This document shows positions 62,250 through 64,000 of a stretch of 64,000 bases of DNA, piece by piece (the stretch's first letter is position 1; each line of letters begins with the position of its first letter). Where the stretch lies: positions 22,215 to 86,214 of the forward strand of contig JADHRQ010000002.1 in NCBI GenBank assembly GCA_016777325.1. The letters are read 5' to 3'. The notes beneath the pieces were generated by a model. It was not told the origin of the DNA, did not search any database, and saw nothing but the letters and a program-made list of their open reading frames with translations. Source of the stretch: Flavobacteriales bacterium (lineage in GTDB: Bacteria; Bacteroidota; Bacteroidia; Flavobacteriales; Flavobacteriaceae). The translations under genes and the position numbers were made by a program.

Positions 62250-64000
62250 ATGTTTGTAATTAAAAGAGATGGGAAGAAAGAGCCTATAATGTTTGATAAA
62301 ATAACCGCAAGGATTAAAAAACTTTGTTATGGTTTCAATGAATTAGTTGATCCTGTTAGGGTTGCGATGAGAGTAATTGAAGGTCTCTATGATGGAGTAA
62401 CAACTTCTGAATTAGATAATCTTGCTGCTGAAATTGCAGCTACTATGACAACAACTCACCCAGACTATGCTTCATTGGCAGCTAGGATTTCTATTTCAAA
62501 CCTGCATAAAAATACTCTTAAGTCATTTTCAGAAACAATGAAAGATTTACATGAATATGTAAATCCAATTACCGGAAAAAAAGCTCCTTTATTATCCGAT
62601 GAAGTAATGAAGGTGATTAAGAAAAACTCAGAGCTATTAGACTCAAAAATTATTTATAATAGAGACTTCGGCTATGATTACTTTGGATTTAAAACTTTAG
62701 AGAGATCCTATTTATTGAAAATTAATGGAAAAATTGTAGAGAGACCTCAACATATGTTAATGAGAGTTTCTGTTGGTATACATTTAGATGATATAGATGC
62801 TGTAATTGACACCTATGAGCTAATGTCAAAAAAATACTTTACTCATGCTACACCAACTCTTTTTAATGCAGGTACACCTAAACCTCAGATGTCTTCTTGT
62901 TTCCTTCTAACAATGAAAGATGATAGTATAGATGGAATTTATGATACACTAAAACAAACTGCTAAAATCTCACAATCTGCAGGAGGTATTGGTCTTTCAA
63001 TTCATAATATAAGATCAACAGGTTCATATATATCAGGAACAAATGGAACATCTAATGGGATAGTCCCAATGTTAAGAGTTTTTAATGATACAGCAAGATA
63101 TGTAGATCAGGGTGGTGGAAAAAGAAAGGGTTCTTTTGCAATTTATATTGAACCTTGGCATGCTGATATATATGACTTTCTTGATCTAAAGAAAAATCAT
63201 GGTAAAGAAGAAATGAGAGCGAGAGATTTATTCTATGCGATGTGGATGCCAGATTTATTTATGAAGAGGGTTGAAAATAATGAAGAATGGACTTTAATGT
63301 GTCCAAACGAGTGTCCAGGATTATACGATTGTCATGGAGATGAGTTCGATAAGCTTTATTTAAAGTATGAAAAGCAATCAAAAGGTAGAAAATCAATAAA
63401 AGCAAGAGAGCTATGGGAAAAAATTCTAGAGTCTCAAATTGAGACTGGAACACCATACATGTTATATAAAGACTCTGCTAACAGAAAATCAAATCAGAAG
63501 AACTTAGGAACTATAAGGTCTTCAAATTTATGTACTGAAATATTAGAGTATACATCAGAAGATGAAATAGCAGTTTGTAACTTAGCATCAATTGCTCTTC
63601 CAATGTTTGTTGAAGATGGTGAATTCAATCATCAAAAATTATATGATGTAACTGTGAGGGTAACAAAAAATCTTAATAAAGTTATAGACAGAAATTACTA
63701 TCCTGTTAAAGAAGCAGAAAATTCAAATCTTAGACACAGGCCAATCGGTTTAGGTGTTCAAGGTTTGGCTGACGCATTTATTTTACTTAGACTTCCATTT
63801 ACATCTGACAAAGCAAAAGAATTAAATCAGGAGATTTTTGAAACTATTTATTATGGAGCTTTAAATGCATCTGTTGAAGAAGCTAAAAAAGATGGTCCAT
63901 ACCAAACTTATGAAGGATCACCAATTTCTCAAGGTGAATTTCAACATAATATGTGGGGAGTTAAAGATGAAGATTTAAGCGGAAGATGGGATTGGAATAA
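62250..64000 (+). CDS. nrdA: Ribonucleoside-diphosphate reductase large (alpha) subunit, partial
   Basis: The frame opens at ATG 62250 and runs to the window edge, so about 583 residues are seen and the C-terminus is missing. It is not in the ORF track because it has no stop. An ATP-cone lies at the start ([18 protein letters not shown]). Active-site cysteines are recognisable: [15 protein letters not shown] (catalytic thiyl Cys, Asn, Glu) and [10 protein letters not shown] (the redox partner Cys). The thioredoxin-facing C-terminal Cys pair lies beyond the window. It reduces NDPs to dNDPs with NrdB. Confidence 0.96.
   Translation, partial: MFVIKRDGKKEPIMFDKITARIKKLCYGFNELVDPVRVAMRVIEGLYDGVTTSELDNLAAEIAATMTTTHPDYASLAARISISNLHKNTLKSFSETMKDLHEYVNPITGKKAPLLSDEVMKVIKKNSELLDSKIIYNRDFGYDYFGFKTLERSYLLKINGKIVERPQHMLMRVSVGIHLDDIDAVIDTYELMSKKYFTHATPTLFNAGTPKPQMSSCFLLTMKDDSIDGIYDTLKQTAKISQSAGGIGLSIHNIRSTGSYISGTNGTSNGIVPMLRVFNDTARYVDQGGGKRKGSFAIYIEPWHADIYDFLDLKKNHGKEEMRARDLFYAMWMPDLFMKRVENNEEWTLMCPNECPGLYDCHGDEFDKLYLKYEKQSKGRKSIKARELWEKILESQIETGTPYMLYKDSANRKSNQKNLGTIRSSNLCTEILEYTSEDEIAVCNLASIALPMFVEDGEFNHQKLYDVTVRVTKNLNKVIDRNYYPVKEAENSNLRHRPIGLGVQGLADAFILLRLPFTSDKAKELNQEIFETIYYGALNASVEEAKKDGPYQTYEGSPISQGEFQHNMWGVKDEDLSGRWDWN

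Noticed and set aside
1-64000. CRISPR arrays, insertion sequences, prophage or toxin-antitoxin genes
   Set aside because: No regularly spaced direct repeats, transposase motifs, integrases or phage structural proteins were seen in any supported gene.

Overview
The window is a strongly AT-rich (by eye about 30% G+C, not computed), very compact stretch of bacterial chromosome. It almost certainly comes from a marine member of the Flavobacteriia (Bacteroidota). Supporting signs are the Bacteroidota-type promoter element TAnnTTTG upstream of several genes, the full Bat (aerotolerance) operon, a FabF/ACP/pyruvate kinase cluster with an IPExxxVDY-family gene, a long Bacteroidota-type PurF, an HmuR/HmuY heme locus, a FeoB-associated Cys-rich peptide and the absence of recognisable Shine-Dalgarno sequences. 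Genes overlap by a few bases or are separated by a few bases almost everywhere, which suggests a streamlined genome. No rRNA, tRNA, CRISPR array, insertion sequence or phage gene was seen. No gap between genes exceeds about 265 bases.

Layout. 1-9073: a catabolic module for oxidised (3-keto) sugars: two DUF1080/3-keto-disaccharide hydrolase proteins, two sugar-phosphate isomerase-like TIM-barrel proteins, a Gfo/Idh/MocA oxidoreductase, an MFS permease, a GMC flavoprotein dehydrogenase with its small Tat-type subunit, then a cytochrome c lipoprotein and an azurin-like cupredoxin. 9153-13237: EamA exporter, Cys/Met transsulfuration enzyme, LpxH, HflX. 13323-22000: MoxR-DUF58-Bat operon. 21992-23564: CvpA and PheS. 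23571-28511 (minus strand): ALDH7-type dehydrogenase, pyruvate kinase, a hidden IPExxxVDY gene, FabF, ACP. 28645-32401: PurN, RNase HI, PfkB kinase, PurF. 32535-38365: RseP, SCO1, FeoA, FeoB, Cys-rich peptide, Xaa-Pro aminopeptidase. 38429-46179: a BNR-repeat secreted protein and succinate dehydrogenase C-A-B, with an S10 serine carboxypeptidase between A and B. 46181-53740: two beta-lactamase-fold serine hydrolases, an Ig-like lipoprotein, GlyRS, exonuclease III, a cation/proton antiporter. 53890-59843: a heme/iron locus (TonB receptor, HmuY, porin, FMN-binding protein) followed by an orphan NtrY-like sensor kinase. 59844-64000: bacilliredoxin, dCMP deaminase, a small membrane protein, and class I ribonucleotide reductase NrdB and NrdA (NrdA runs off the end).

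How parts work together. In the first region the GMC dehydrogenase could oxidise glycosides in the periplasm and pass electrons through the cytochrome c and cupredoxin. The DUF1080 proteins could cleave the 3-keto products, and the permease, isomerases and oxidoreductase could process them in the cell; this is inference from family roles and linkage. In the heme region the TonB receptor and the porin share a palindrome resembling a Fur box, placed just downstream of a TAnnTTTG promoter. The porin has a second, inverted copy on the other side of its promoter, so the locus is probably iron-repressed.

Two genes have no ATG, GTG or TTG at their natural start and are missed or truncated in the ORF track: the IPExxxVDY gene (26539-27009) and the HmuR-like receptor (true N-terminus near 53890-53902). 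Both look intact and seem to begin with ATT, ATC or ATA. I found no clearly novel multi-gene defence or mobile system. The best candidates for follow-up are the heme locus with its operators, the 3-keto-sugar module, and the unusual initiation codons.
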